Below are positions 17,601-28,652 of a DNA stretch of 64,000 nucleotides, in pieces. This DNA comes from Paulownia fortunei (Eukaryota > Streptophyta > Magnoliopsida > Lamiales > Paulowniaceae), in assembly GCA_019321725.1 (NCBI GenBank), contig CM033111.1, positions 1,178,001-1,242,000 on the forward strand, given 5' to 3'. How positions within the stretch are numbered: position 1 is the first letter of the stretch; each line of letters begins with the position of its first letter. A program made the position numbers and the translations under genes. The notes under the pieces are model-generated. The model was not told where the DNA came from. It made no database searches and saw only the letters and a program-made list of their open reading frames with translations.

Positions 17601-19640
17601 TCTAGTTTGTCTTTACAAAAGTTGAACTTGTAGCAATGTATTGACTTGTTGGTGGAAAAACCATTGCATGTGTCAGTGCTTACCAATGTTATGATGCAGA
17701 TTGTGCCATGACTAAGTTCCTCTTTCTAGTTATATGCAACTATGATGCACTAAATTAAGGTAACTTGCTTAATTTGATTGGCAGATCGTTTGTGCCAAAG
17801 TTAGGGAAGGTGATCAACGAATTGTAAGAATTAAGGAGGGTGACCCAAAGGGACGTCATGTTGTGATAGTGGATGACCTTGTCCAGTCAGGTGGCACACT
17901 GGCAGAGTGTCAGGTAAGAAAGCAGATAACTCCAGACAAAATCAGTTTTCTCTATTAGGATATTTGACCATATTGGAAAAACTTGATTTCGGTAATCAAA
18001 AGAAGAAATTTCTTCAGAGAATGAAGAGAAAATAAATCATTCTTGTCGTTAGTCATATTTGCTATTTAGCAAGTTGTGAAAGGTGAACCTCGTAGACTAG
18101 CTGCAAATGGTTATTTCCTTTCTATAACTTTTTCTCCAAGTCCATGATCTGAAAACTCGAGGAGTCTGTCTATTGAAAAGTGTTTGATGTTGCTGGCTTA
18201 AATTACTGAACCCCAGAAATGCTCCATGTCAACAGTGTCTAGTTCATTTGACCATGGAACACGAATATCTCCTCATTTGGCTTTTTTGTCCACCCTATTG
18301 GGTTTGAAGGGAATTTTTTTTCCTCTGGTTCTTGAATTAAGGATGCCATAGGTGATTTGAACAGTTAAACCTTCATTCTTTAATCTTCCAAATATGCTAT
18401 TATCTTCATCATTCCTTGGCAATCTCCTTGTACGCAGTTAGACGCCTTCTGCAGGGTTGAGTCCATTTATTTTCTTATAGTTGAACACTTTTCTGTATGA
18501 ACACACTTCTATTTTTTTGGCTGGTCACAGTGCATAGATTTCCGATGCTCTGCTTCAAGCAGGACAATCATTGTTTAAGTACTATTAAAAGCTTATAGTC
18601 ACCCCTATGTAGATTTTTGCTGTCTGTAAGAGTTCTGCATTATTCATATGCAGAAAAATTCTGTTGTGATCTTCATTTTGTATTTTTACATGTCGCAATA
18701 CCTCTCTCTGTGGGTTTTTCAGAAAGTGTTGGCGAAACATGGAGCTTCAAAAATAAGTGCATACGTGACACATGGGATTTTCCCAAATAAGTCGTGGGAG
18801 CGGTTCAAACATGACGAAGGAGGTATTCACATGCCAGAAATTTCGTTTTATTTGTTTTATATAGCATCACAGTTTTATGTTGTCCTAGCATTAGCCAAAG
18901 TTGGTATTCATAGTTTATGATTTTCTAACCAAGACATTGTTTGGGTCCATCCTTCTTCCTTAAAAGCCTTGAGGTGTTGCAAAATTGTTTCCACTTCATT
19001 CTTAAAAAGAATAGGATTATTGGGGTTCATCCATCTTGGATGCTCTAGGATTGCCTATAATATTCTGAATTACAGCATTTTGTTTTGCTGTAAAAATTGT
19101 GACAAGCTCTTTATGATTTCCCAGAGTTGTGAACATCTAAGTATAGTTTTCTTTTGGTTCCTTCGGGGACTGACCTAAAGTTGTTTGGAAAAAGTAAGCC
19201 TAGACATAAATCTAGATTACACCACAGTACATGAGCACATTCATGAAATAAATTTGTACTGTTATCTTCCTCAGGTGCTGGTGTAACTTATGGCATGCCA
19301 CTTAATTTCGTGATTGATGATTATATAAACTCTGCTTTTTAAATAGGGAGGTTGATTCTCTTACTGAATTGATAAATCCTTGATTATGGTTGCTTGGTTT
19401 GAGATTGGCTTTAAAGATTGTCTAATTGTTAAGCACAATGTTTTCGTCTCAATACAAATGCACATTTCTTATACTTCATCTGAAGATCACTGGATTGAAA
19501 CTTTAGGGAACCCTGAGACTGGGATGACTTACTTCTGGATCACGGACTCATGCCCAGAGACAGTGAAGCAGGTGAAACACAAGCCCCCATTTGAAGTTAT
19601 AAGTCTTGCTGCTGCCATAGCATCTGCACTCCAGATTTAG
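14696..19640 (+). CDS. PRS3: Ribose-phosphate pyrophosphokinase (PRPP synthetase), PRS3/PRS4 class
   Basis: Makes PRPP from ribose 5-phosphate and ATP for nucleotide, histidine and tryptophan synthesis. Exons: 14,696-15,030; 15,819-16,134; 16,262-16,357; 16,886-16,954; 17,785-17,913; 18,723-18,822; 19,486-19,640. All junctions are in phase and give 399 residues. The PRPP-binding loop is [14 protein letters not shown] at about 298-311; [15 protein letters not shown] and the end [16 protein letters not shown] are typical of the plant PRS3/PRS4 (phosphate-independent) class. The first 67 residues are rich in Ser, Thr, Pro and basic residues with few acids, resembling a chloroplast transit peptide, as in PRS3. 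A second in-frame ATG at 14,897 (M68) would yield a 332-residue form of PRS4-like length, so dual targeting is possible. Adjacency to SMR and PHS1 also matches PRS3. Confidence 0.93.
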
Positions 19641-20556
19641 TAGTGGTCTAGAAAGTTTTTTTACAAGACTCTTCTGCCCTTTTCCCCTTTCTCCTTTATA
19701 TTTACATTGATCTTCTTTCCTAAAAAGCCAAAAGGCTTATAGAGATATCGACTACAAGCGGTGGTGGCGGATACTTTTGTGTTGTATGATAGTGCTCAAA
19801 ATTAGTCGATGAGTTTGATTTATAAGATAGTTTTGGAGATGTTCGTCCAAAATCAGTTTCTTCATAACATTTTTAAATAATGCAAGTGCTTATTTTGATA
19901 TGGAGTTTGTTGAATAGTTTATTTTCGAATTGTTCATTTTTTAGAATTATGCTCTTATTTTGTGGGGGACTATGTAAGCAGGAAAAATAGTTTTTTTTTT
20001 TTTTTTTTATTAAAAATAGGCCCTACGTAGTTTTCGCAAGACCAGACACATTTTTTTTGGATGCCTAAATTTTGGTTATAATGTTGCAAGAATAGACAAT
20101 ATTGATGCCTTTCTCACAGGCGTACTATGCGATGACATCAAATCACATTCACTTGTCGCTATATTGTAATTATCAATAACTCATTCAGGTATAATTAGTT
20201 TAGAGATGCCCAATAAAAAATATTTTTGATTTTGACTGTGTAAGGTATTTTCTTTTTTGTTCTCGTATTTCTACATTTATCTAACAATAAAAAATAGTAG
20301 TATAATTTTTTGACTGCACAAAAAATATTGCTAGCAAAATTTTTCAGATTTTATTAACACAAATCATATATTCTTTGGATTACACTATCATTTTCTACAG
20401 GACAAAAACATCTATCTCAACTTTGAGCAGACACATCAAATCTCAGCAGCAGCTACAGTTTTCTCTTCTTTTCTCGCTTGTGAAGTAAAACAAAAATCTC
20501 ATCCTGAAAAAATGAAGATAGATCATTTATCCAAACAAGAAATATAATTACACACT
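19641..20556. other. Convergent 3' spacer
   Basis: Lies between the 3' ends of the plus-strand PRS gene and the minus-strand AnPRT-like gene, so it should hold both 3' untranslated regions. A poly-T run sits near 19,991-20,010. Nothing else is recognised. Confidence 0.5.
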
Positions 20557-23331
20557 TCATGTCACTCTGTTAGACTTCTTTATGTAACTTAAAAGCCTAT
20601 TAAGGGCCCTGCCACTGTCAATAGCCTCTCTGGCTCTATCCAGGGCTGAAGATATATCTTGCGCACCATCACATCCTAACAAGTGATCAACCATTCCAGC
20701 ATTTAAAACAATTCGATCGTATGCTGGACCCTTCTCACCACGCAGAGCTGCCAAGCCCAACTCTATATTCTTTGTGACCTGTAATAATTAAGAAAATAAA
20801 TTGCAAGTATTTAGCTATTAATCGATGAAGGCTTAAGACAAGAAAAGACTTAGTGTCATGGTCCTCGTGGGAAGTAATAGCATTAGCTTTGACTTTTGAT
20901 CAAAAGGATTGTGCATGCGAAGAACTAGATTACAACAATATATCTTGCAGAAATATGTGACTGGTATCATAGTATCACACACATCTAATAGTAAACAAGA
21001 GATCCAAATATGCCATAACGTAATCTATGCTACAAACTATAAAATGAAGACAGAGTAGAATAAAAAGAGAGAACACCTTTAGAGCGATACTATTCTACAT
21101 GAAATAGTTGCAAAAGCGGATTTTGCAAATGGAACACAAGGCTCGCAGGTGAAACAATGAGCATAATCCCACAACTTGAGAGGGTTAATTCAAATTCATC
21201 CAAGACTATATGCCATCCAGTTGTAATATTTTTTCTTGACAGATGAAGCATAAGCACACTACTTGTATAATAAATAAATTAAAGAAAAGGATTTGAGGAC
21301 TTACAGATCTATCAGTTCTTGGAGTATCGGATGGTTCAAAGCCGTAGTCATTGGCGTTCACAACAATATTGAAACTCTCGCGTGATACTCCTATAACATT
21401 AAATTAAAACCAAGAACAAACTCAGTTATATTAATTAATTGAATTTAGCTGCTGTTGATGTACTTATATTAACAACTAAACTAAAACTTCATTCAAGAAG
21501 CCTGATGAAGCTACTCATGGTCAGTTTTTTTAATTATATTCCTAGAGTTGCATGTTACCTTGAATAGATTTAAATAGCAGCCCGATAAAGGAATCACAAC
21601 ACCTAGAAATTAGGGTCAGCAATAAATACACACCGTCAACTGCTGGAGTAGGTGTCACATTCAGCGAGCGGAAACCTGAACAGTAATTAACAGGCAGCCC
21701 CTTTGATGCATTTGGTGATCTCAATCTTGTAGTCATTGAAAGAGCACCTTCCTCACCCTGAATTCATAAATCAATTGATGAATATACATCTTAATCAATC
21801 ATCTTGTAAAACAAGACTGAAACTTAAGCAGTCATGATAAATTTCTAAGTCAAAGAGCCTTGACAATTTTAGTACCTTCACCACCAAGCCCGAGTGAACA
21901 CCTCTTCTTCTCATTAGCATCAGAAGTGACTCCTCATAACCTTCATGATAAAATCCAGCAACAATAGCTTCCTTACCCTTAGCCTAAAGTGTAATAAGCA
22001 ATCACTTAGCAAACAATAATGATAATAAATTGACATTGGAGAGTAAGTGATAAAAAGCAATTATTCATGTTAAGCAAGGAGACTAGTAAACATGTATGCC
22101 ACCGAAATGGGGAATTAAACAGCTGCTACCTCCTTAGATGGAGCTGTACAGATTGGAGATCTGGGAAGCGAAAACCTAATTTCTAGTGTCTATATGCCCA
22201 AAAGTGTTCTTCAAACTTATTTTTAACATAGGTTCTTGCAGTTTTAGCACTTTAGCCTGGTTAAACAGGCACCAATAGATAAATTAATACATCTGCATTT
22301 GTCATAAGACACTTACCCGTACAAATTGCTGAACTTTTTCTGTTGTTGCAAGTGGTGGACGTTTCTTTATATGTTCCCTCAACCCAATCAACGAATATCT
22401 GTAAAAAGGTGTGTATCATGTATATATGCCAATAATCAGGGATAACAATCACATAGTCAAATTTTAACGTTGGGATCAAATTGGCCTGGGCGAGGGCATG
22501 AACTTCAGAAGCAGCATCAGAAATACACAGAGCATAACAGCATTAATATGGAAACTTAAAATGATTAAATAGATAGAATTAAATTTTCCAGCAGGTAATT
22601 CGTGTCTCCATCATATTTCTATCACGAAAAATGATAAGAAAGAGTAATGGAATTTCCCCCAAATGTCTCGATCAGTTTCCAACCCTGATACAGATTTAAT
22701 ATCATCATTCACTATCATACCAAACACTAATGAGATTATAATATGCCGTACTTCACATTTTTGGGAAGAGCATGGACATACAGAATATAGAAAAACAGCA
22801 ATGTCATAATTAACATTTCAGGATTAGAGATCTTTACCGAGAGATTTGAACCCTAATTCGTCAAGTCTATTATGCCAAACAGAATAAAAATAAAAAGAGA
22901 AGGGAAGAGAAGATTATGCATAAAAAGTTCACAAAATAGCTTGATTAACCCCAAAAGCAGTCCAAGTTCGATGAAAAGATTAGAATACTGACAAAATCTA
23001 AGTTTTTACATTTAAACCTTAGAGATGACAAACTGTTCTACATGATTGTCATGAAAAATAATTCTCAGTTTCTTTTGTTACTGGAACTCTAGAAAAGTGA
23101 AATTTCTAAAAATATTGTGGCAAGTGATCAATAATATGTATAACAAAGTAAAAGTTAGAGTAACAGCATTGCTTCAGTTGCAATTGGTCAGATTGCCGTA
23201 CAGAGATGGCTGGGCTTCTCGTTGACTTATGTAAGCAAAACCAACATCTTCATCCTGAACAAAAAAAATGAATGCATAAAATTGGCAATATGTCCTTAAG
23301 CATGTACCTGATCAAACACACATGCACACAC

Positions 23332-23383
<52 letters not shown>

Positions 23384-25352
23384 CAAGAAGCATTTTTGCC
23401 TGCATGGAGGTTAAGTGCGTGTTTGCACCCATGAACTTCAGCATTTGCTCTTCTGTAATGCCTCCCTGAAAATTCAGTTTCAAAATAAAAGATGTAATCA
23501 TTTCATCTAAGGTTGATGAATTATATTAAACAAAATCATCATAAGACCAATGAACTGCTGCATTTAGTCTAAATTTGAAATTCTTTTTGAACTTTTAGAT
23601 CCTAGCAGTAATAATGTGGTGCATCAGCCAGCATTATTAAGCCAGATACCCAATTATGGTACTATCTATATCAATGCTTCAGTTAATCAAAAGATAGAGG
23701 AGATCATATCCTATTGGCAAAGCAAATTGAATTATGACCTTGGGAGGCATCCAATCCACACCATGAAGCAAGCAAGATTCACCATAACAGGATCTAACTG
23801 CAGCAACAAAAAGTGTGCTCCTGAAGTAGCGCGTGTTACCGTCATAAGGTTCACCATAATGGGTCAAAGATCTAATATCAGCAAGTGGCACTGGACCTGA
23901 TTGAGGAAATAATGAATTTCTAAAAAACAAAGTAAATTTAAAAAATCCCAAAGAGAAGGAAAAAGAAAAAAGGATTGTGTCAATTATTTGTCTCATGAAA
24001 GAAACCACTAATAGCTAAGACTGGAGAAGAGATTACCATGTTCATCATCAAATGCTAGGCAGTACGCTTTTAGCTCACGATCTGTTTCCCTGTTCATGCG
24101 CTGGCCTATCAAAAATGCTGAAAGCAGCGACTCACTCACAGCTGCTGATTTCTTGTCTTCTAAAGTTAATGGAAGAACATCTCTCAAAACACCCTGAACC
24201 TCTTCATACCCCAGATGGCCCCCAGCCAAAACTTCCCTGAGAGCACCCACCAGTCTCATCTCGGAAGTCCCATTACCAACAAAGCGAGGGCCTATTGAAC
24301 TACTGACTCCCATAATCGACTGTTCAGGATCAGCTAAAAAGATTATATCTGGAGGTAGTACCCGTACTAAGTGTGGCCAGAAATAATTCATTGCTCTCCT
24401 TTCACCCTCGCTCCACTGAGTTGGCTCTGGAAAGGCATTTGCTCGAATTGTCATTGCAGCGAAAAATGCCCCAAGTTGTGCATTGGATACTTCCTCTTCA
24501 TCTTTGACCTCTCCCTTAACTGCTTTTGAACAAATAATAATATATTAACCAACTATAGGATTAGCCCACAAAACTGTAAAATGCTTCATACACCTACTCT
24601 TATGACTATAAATATTTTCACAAGTTATGCTGAAATGTATAATAAAAAATTATGCTCAAGAATAGGATTAAACAGCTATTATTATTTTGCGATGCATAAT
24701 TCAATGCAATTTCAACTAATTGGTCATACATCAATTGATCCACTCACTCAGCTGATTCAGCTGGATCAGAGTGATGAACTATGATTTATTTTCCAGCTCT
24801 TGACCCTGAATCACTAAAAAGTTATCTTCCCAAATTATTTCACAGTTGACTTTACTTGCAAGTTTAACTCTTTTTCATAGCAAAGTTACATTAATCTAGT
24901 TTTATTTCAGAGCTAGTACATTTCACCTATCCAAATGAAATCAAAGTTCCAAATTTAGCAAGTCAACTCAAAATTAAGGAAAGGATACAGAGGAAAATTT
25001 AAATAAACTGGAAATTACCTGATTTTAAAATGGTGTCAAGAACCTTGAAAGCTTGTTCTGCATTAAGAGGCTTGGTTTGAGTGGGCCCGGTGCAGACCTT
25101 GGTTTGGGCCTCCAAAACAGTCTGATTGGGCCTTGAAAACCTCGGGTTTCGATACGACGTCGAAACTGCCGGATTTCGGATATCAGATAGCTCATCGATA
25201 GCAGCTGAATCCAGAACAGCTTTGATTAAAGGGCCCCGTTTTGTCAGTGTAAGGGGAAATTGGAGGAAGGTTTTTGGAGGGGAAATTCCTGGTTTTATTC
25301 TGAGGGGTGGAATTGGAGATAGGATTGGTTCTGAATTAAATAGAGCTTTCAT
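20557..25352 (-). CDS. Anthranilate phosphoribosyltransferase-like protein (TrpD2/YbiB-like), probably plastid
   Basis: Exons in coding order: 25,019-25,352; 24,037-24,522; 23,739-23,896; 23,382-23,465; 23,202-23,254; 22,317-22,398; 21,876-21,983; 21,634-21,757; 21,305-21,390; 20,557-20,778. All phases agree and give 578 residues. It matches the plant family annotated as anthranilate phosphoribosyltransferase (Arabidopsis At1g70570, from memory). Residues 1 to about 50 are rich in Ser, Pro and basic residues, like a transit peptide. Where a true TrpD has its glycine-rich GTGGD and KHGN motifs, this protein reads THYGEPYDGNTRYF and CLLHGVDWMPPKGG. That is closer to the bacterial TrpD2 (YbiB) branch, which does not do TrpD chemistry, so a tryptophan-pathway role is doubtful. 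It is divergent from PHS1, with 336 bases between start codons. Confidence 0.88.
23337..23380. repeat. (GA)22 microsatellite abutting a splice donor
   Basis: A perfect dinucleotide run of 44 bases. On the transcribed minus strand it is a CT run that begins immediately after the exon end at 23,382, so the 5' splice site reads GAG/GTCTCTCTCT. Changes of repeat length would therefore alter the intron directly at its donor. Confidence 0.9.
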
Positions 25353-25688
25353 TCTCGCTTTCTGTTTCTTCTTCTGGACCCCCGGAGTGGGGTGGGGGTG
25401 GGGGAATGGATTTGCTTTGGGAAGGTAGCCAGAAATTGTAATGGAGAGAAGTGCAGCAGTGGGTTGAAGGTGAGCTCAGTTTACTTTTAGGAACAAGATT
25501 TAAAAAAAGAACACATGCGACTCTTCGGGACAAGTTTGCATTTATATCTAACTCGTTGAATGCGACTCTTCGCATTTTCTCCAGAAAGCAAAATCATGGA
25601 CGCGACTCTCGTACTATAAAAGCGCCACTTAGTTTCTCTTTCTTCTTCCCGAACCCAAATAAATAATTCCAGTTTCAAAAACTTGAAA
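25353..25688. promoter_or_regulatory. Putative bidirectional promoter, AnPRT-like and PHS1
   Basis: Only 336 bases separate the divergent start codons of the AnPRT-like gene (25,352) and PHS1 (25,689). The spacer contains three direct copies of GCGACTCT, at 25,517, 25,562 and 25,602, the first two extended to GCGACTCTTCG, spaced 45 and 40 bases apart. A TATA box follows for the plus direction. G runs at 25,389-25,404 lie in the presumed leader of the minus-strand gene. Shared regulation is inference. Confidence 0.65.
25615..25621 (+). promoter_or_regulatory. TATA box of PHS1
   Basis: TATAAAA within ACTATAAAAGCG, 68 bases before the PHS1 ATG, just downstream of the third GCGACTCT element. Confidence 0.6.
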
Positions 25689-28306
25689 ATGGCGGGATCA
25701 GTGTTAGCAATTTCCACCAACAACTCAGAATTGGAAAACCCCACACTGAATTCACAGATCTCTGCAGTCATAGATCAATGGCAAGTTGAATACGCACGCT
25801 TCATCAACTACAGCTCCTCCACTTGTAGGCGCACTCATCCTTCTCTAACGCCTATAGCGAAAAATCGCCTCCGCCGCGGCACCTGGATATCCACAGCCGC
25901 CTCCTCCCTCAAGCTCATCTACCATCGATCCTCCACTGGATTGGATGATGCAGTCATCGTCATCTCTCTCCGATCTCGAGTCCTTGTAAGTTTGAAAATC
26001 AGCTCGATCGAACTCCTGGTGTTTTTATTTTTAATTGAAGTTTATAAACCTTGTTATTTTATTATTGTTAGTTGATCCTAGTGCTCGAATCATATCGATC
26101 GAGTTCCGCGTTTGTAGCAGATATCTATACCGTGTTATACCGGTACCTTGTCATGTTATGGAGGTACCTTGTGGTTTACGAGTAGCTAAGTCCTTGTTAT
26201 CCCTTATCTAGGTCTCTGCTCAACGATGGCTAAATAATACTTCCTTTGGTGCATTAGATGTGATGATATGTTGATCCTGCTTGAGCATGAATCATTTATC
26301 CAATCCTATTCTATTTTCTTAAGGGTCTGTATGGATATCATGCATTTTTTAGTTGTATTTTACAGGAGGAGCATTACATCTCCAAGATGCATTTCTCCTG
26401 GCCTCAAGTATCATGTGTGTCTGGGTTTCCTGCAAGGGGGAGCAGGGCTGTTTTTGTGAGCTATAAAGATGGTGTTGGCCAGGCAAGCAGCTTAATGATT
26501 TTTTAATCTCATTATCTTTTGTCATATTCTTGTTTGGATAAAGTTGCTTCCATTACCAAGTTAAAACAGAAAGAAGAAGTGAAATTTTAAGAATGGAGAT
26601 GGACACATAATGGATGATACACATAATGGAGATGGACACATAATGGATGATAATTGAAGACGAGAGAAACTTTTCTCCAACTGTGGAGAACCTTTCTGAA
26701 AACTGGGGCACTAAAGAAAATAGGTCCCAATATCTGCAGAAAATGTGTCAAATTCTTACTTGATTAAAAAATATTTATAGAGATGCACAAACTTCAGCAA
26801 ACTTAGTGACTTTTTTCAGTTTTGATTTTAAATCATCACAGTTGGTTTGAATTTCAAAGACGACTATGCTTATTCTTCAAAGATTATCATACAAATATAA
26901 CAACAGCATTTTCTAGTTTATCAATCAAGAAAGTGGATAATACTTATTCTCTTAGAGAACATTTGTTGGAGATTATGTAACTATGCATAACTTGCTTGGT
27001 GCCTTTCCCCTTTCGAGATGAACATATAGTGCCAATTGATGTTCATGTAATGAAGAGAGTTGGTGTCAGCTACTTGAATTTAGTATCCATAATAATTCTT
27101 ACAATAGATAGTTAAACACATGATTATCTTTAAAACCTGAGTTTATGCTTCTTTGCAGATACAGAAATTTGCCTTGCGGTTTTTGACTATCAATGAAACA
27201 CAAAAATTCATGAATGTTGTGAAGGTGCATACATTACTAATAAAAATTATAGTGTTTACATATTTATCATTTCTTTTGCATCACAAACTTGGTAGAGATT
27301 CCATTTTGTTTTTAAATAATGTCCGACTCAGGAAATCTTGGAAAATGGAAATCCTCAACTGCTTCAATACCCTGAATTTAACTATGAATTGTCATCCCAA
27401 GCTGAGGTCATATCTTCTGATGGACCTACATGCAGGTAAGCAGCATGACATCCTTTTGTTAACTTCTCGCTCTTTCTCACAATAAACTTACGTAAACAAA
27501 GAGAAAATTTGAACCCAACGATGAAAATGAAATTTGATGCTACGCTGATTTATTTATAGGGGCGATGGGAGTTGGCGGTGCACAATATCAGTAGACAATA
27601 GTACCCAACTGATGCTTCCAAGCTCTGAACTTAATGCAGCTCAAGATTCAGCAGCACATGACAGCATAGGAGATCATGAAGCTGCAGAGACAATGTCAGT
27701 GTTTCCTCCTAGTTTCACACAGTTGTTGAAGAACTGTCACCCTGCAGTTTCTGAAGGTTGTTTGCCCTCATCTACCATATCATATCAGATTATTCATTTT
27801 ATTGTAGTACTCACCATGTCAATTAATTATCTGTGCACAGGAAAGCCAACAGAATCTGGAGAAGATCTTAAAACCCAATTTATGGTAGAGCCTCTACCTT
27901 GTTTCATACAATCAGTTGTTCTCTTTTTAGAAAGATTTCATAGCATAGTAGATATTGCCTACTCATTGCAGAGACACAATATGCTAAGAGTAAATGATCT
28001 TTCCACTAATTTTAGTTGATTTATTGTTATGCAGCGATATCTGGAAGGAACTTCTTTTAAAGGTAGACAAATAATTCTCTTGTTTTCAAATGTTTAATCA
28101 CTGAGCTGGTAAGGGGGGGAAGGGAAAGAGAGAGAGAGAGAGAAAAGAAGAAAACTTCTGATTGATTGAATTTGTTGGGAGTCCCATGTAACTATTGATG
28201 CAATGCTATTTTCTCTAACTAATACCTTGATTTTCTTTATATTTCAGAGTTATTGGCTACAGTAGAGAATGTTGTCAGTGAGTTGGGAGATGATGTAGTG
28301 CTGTAA
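25689..28306 (+). CDS. PHS1: POOR HOMOLOGOUS SYNAPSIS 1, meiotic pairing protein
   Basis: PHS1 is needed for homologous pairing and for RAD50 entry into the nucleus in plant meiosis. Exons: 25,689-25,985; 26,366-26,482; 27,159-27,224; 27,332-27,435; 27,560-27,756; 27,841-27,884; 28,035-28,062; 28,248-28,306. All are in phase and give 303 residues. Matching blocks are the N-terminal WQVEYARFINYSSS, the central WPQVSCVSGFPARGSRAVF, IQKFALRF at about 139-146, and the C-terminal helix LLATVENVVSELGDD. An upstream in-frame TTG at 25,683 is not the start. The intron after 26,482 has a GC donor (CAG/GCAAGC), which family alignment requires because VGQ must join IQKF. The PHS1 family evolves fast, so the weaker match between about residues 160 and 260 is expected. 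Confidence 0.9.
26593..26652. repeat. 33-bp tandem repeat in a PHS1 intron
   Basis: The word ATGGAGATGGACACATAATG occurs at 26,593 and again 33 bases later, giving nearly two full copies inside PHS1 intron 2. Confidence 0.7.
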
Positions 28307-28652
28307 ATTCCTAAAATGGAGCTTCTCGGGTGACACCACACTTAGATTAGAGCTAAACTCAATGTAACAAGTTTGTAAATGCACTGTCCTTTATACCTAT
28401 TCTATAGACTCTCTCTCTCTCTGTTATTTTGCTGGTCAAATCCACTGGAAACATATAAAAGCTGCTGGGAGGATATATATTTCACGATAAGAATTTCGTT
28501 ATGTTGTGAGTCTTGTGACTACATGAACTGCATTTTCGTTACCTTTTCCACTGCATATATTCTCTTGAATGAATTTAGACTACCACACATTAAGAGAAGA
28601 CAGAAAAAGTTTGTAATCTACCCAAACCTATTGAAATCAAACCAAAGCATTT
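28307..28652. other. Convergent spacer PHS1 / peroxidase
   Basis: Short 3'-to-3' spacer holding both untranslated ends. A CT-rich run lies near 28,411-28,422. No gene is seen. Confidence 0.5.

Noticed and set aside
25389..25404. G-quadruplex in the AnPRT-like leader
   Set aside because: Only three good G runs lie close together; the fourth is about 12 bases away, so the case is marginal.
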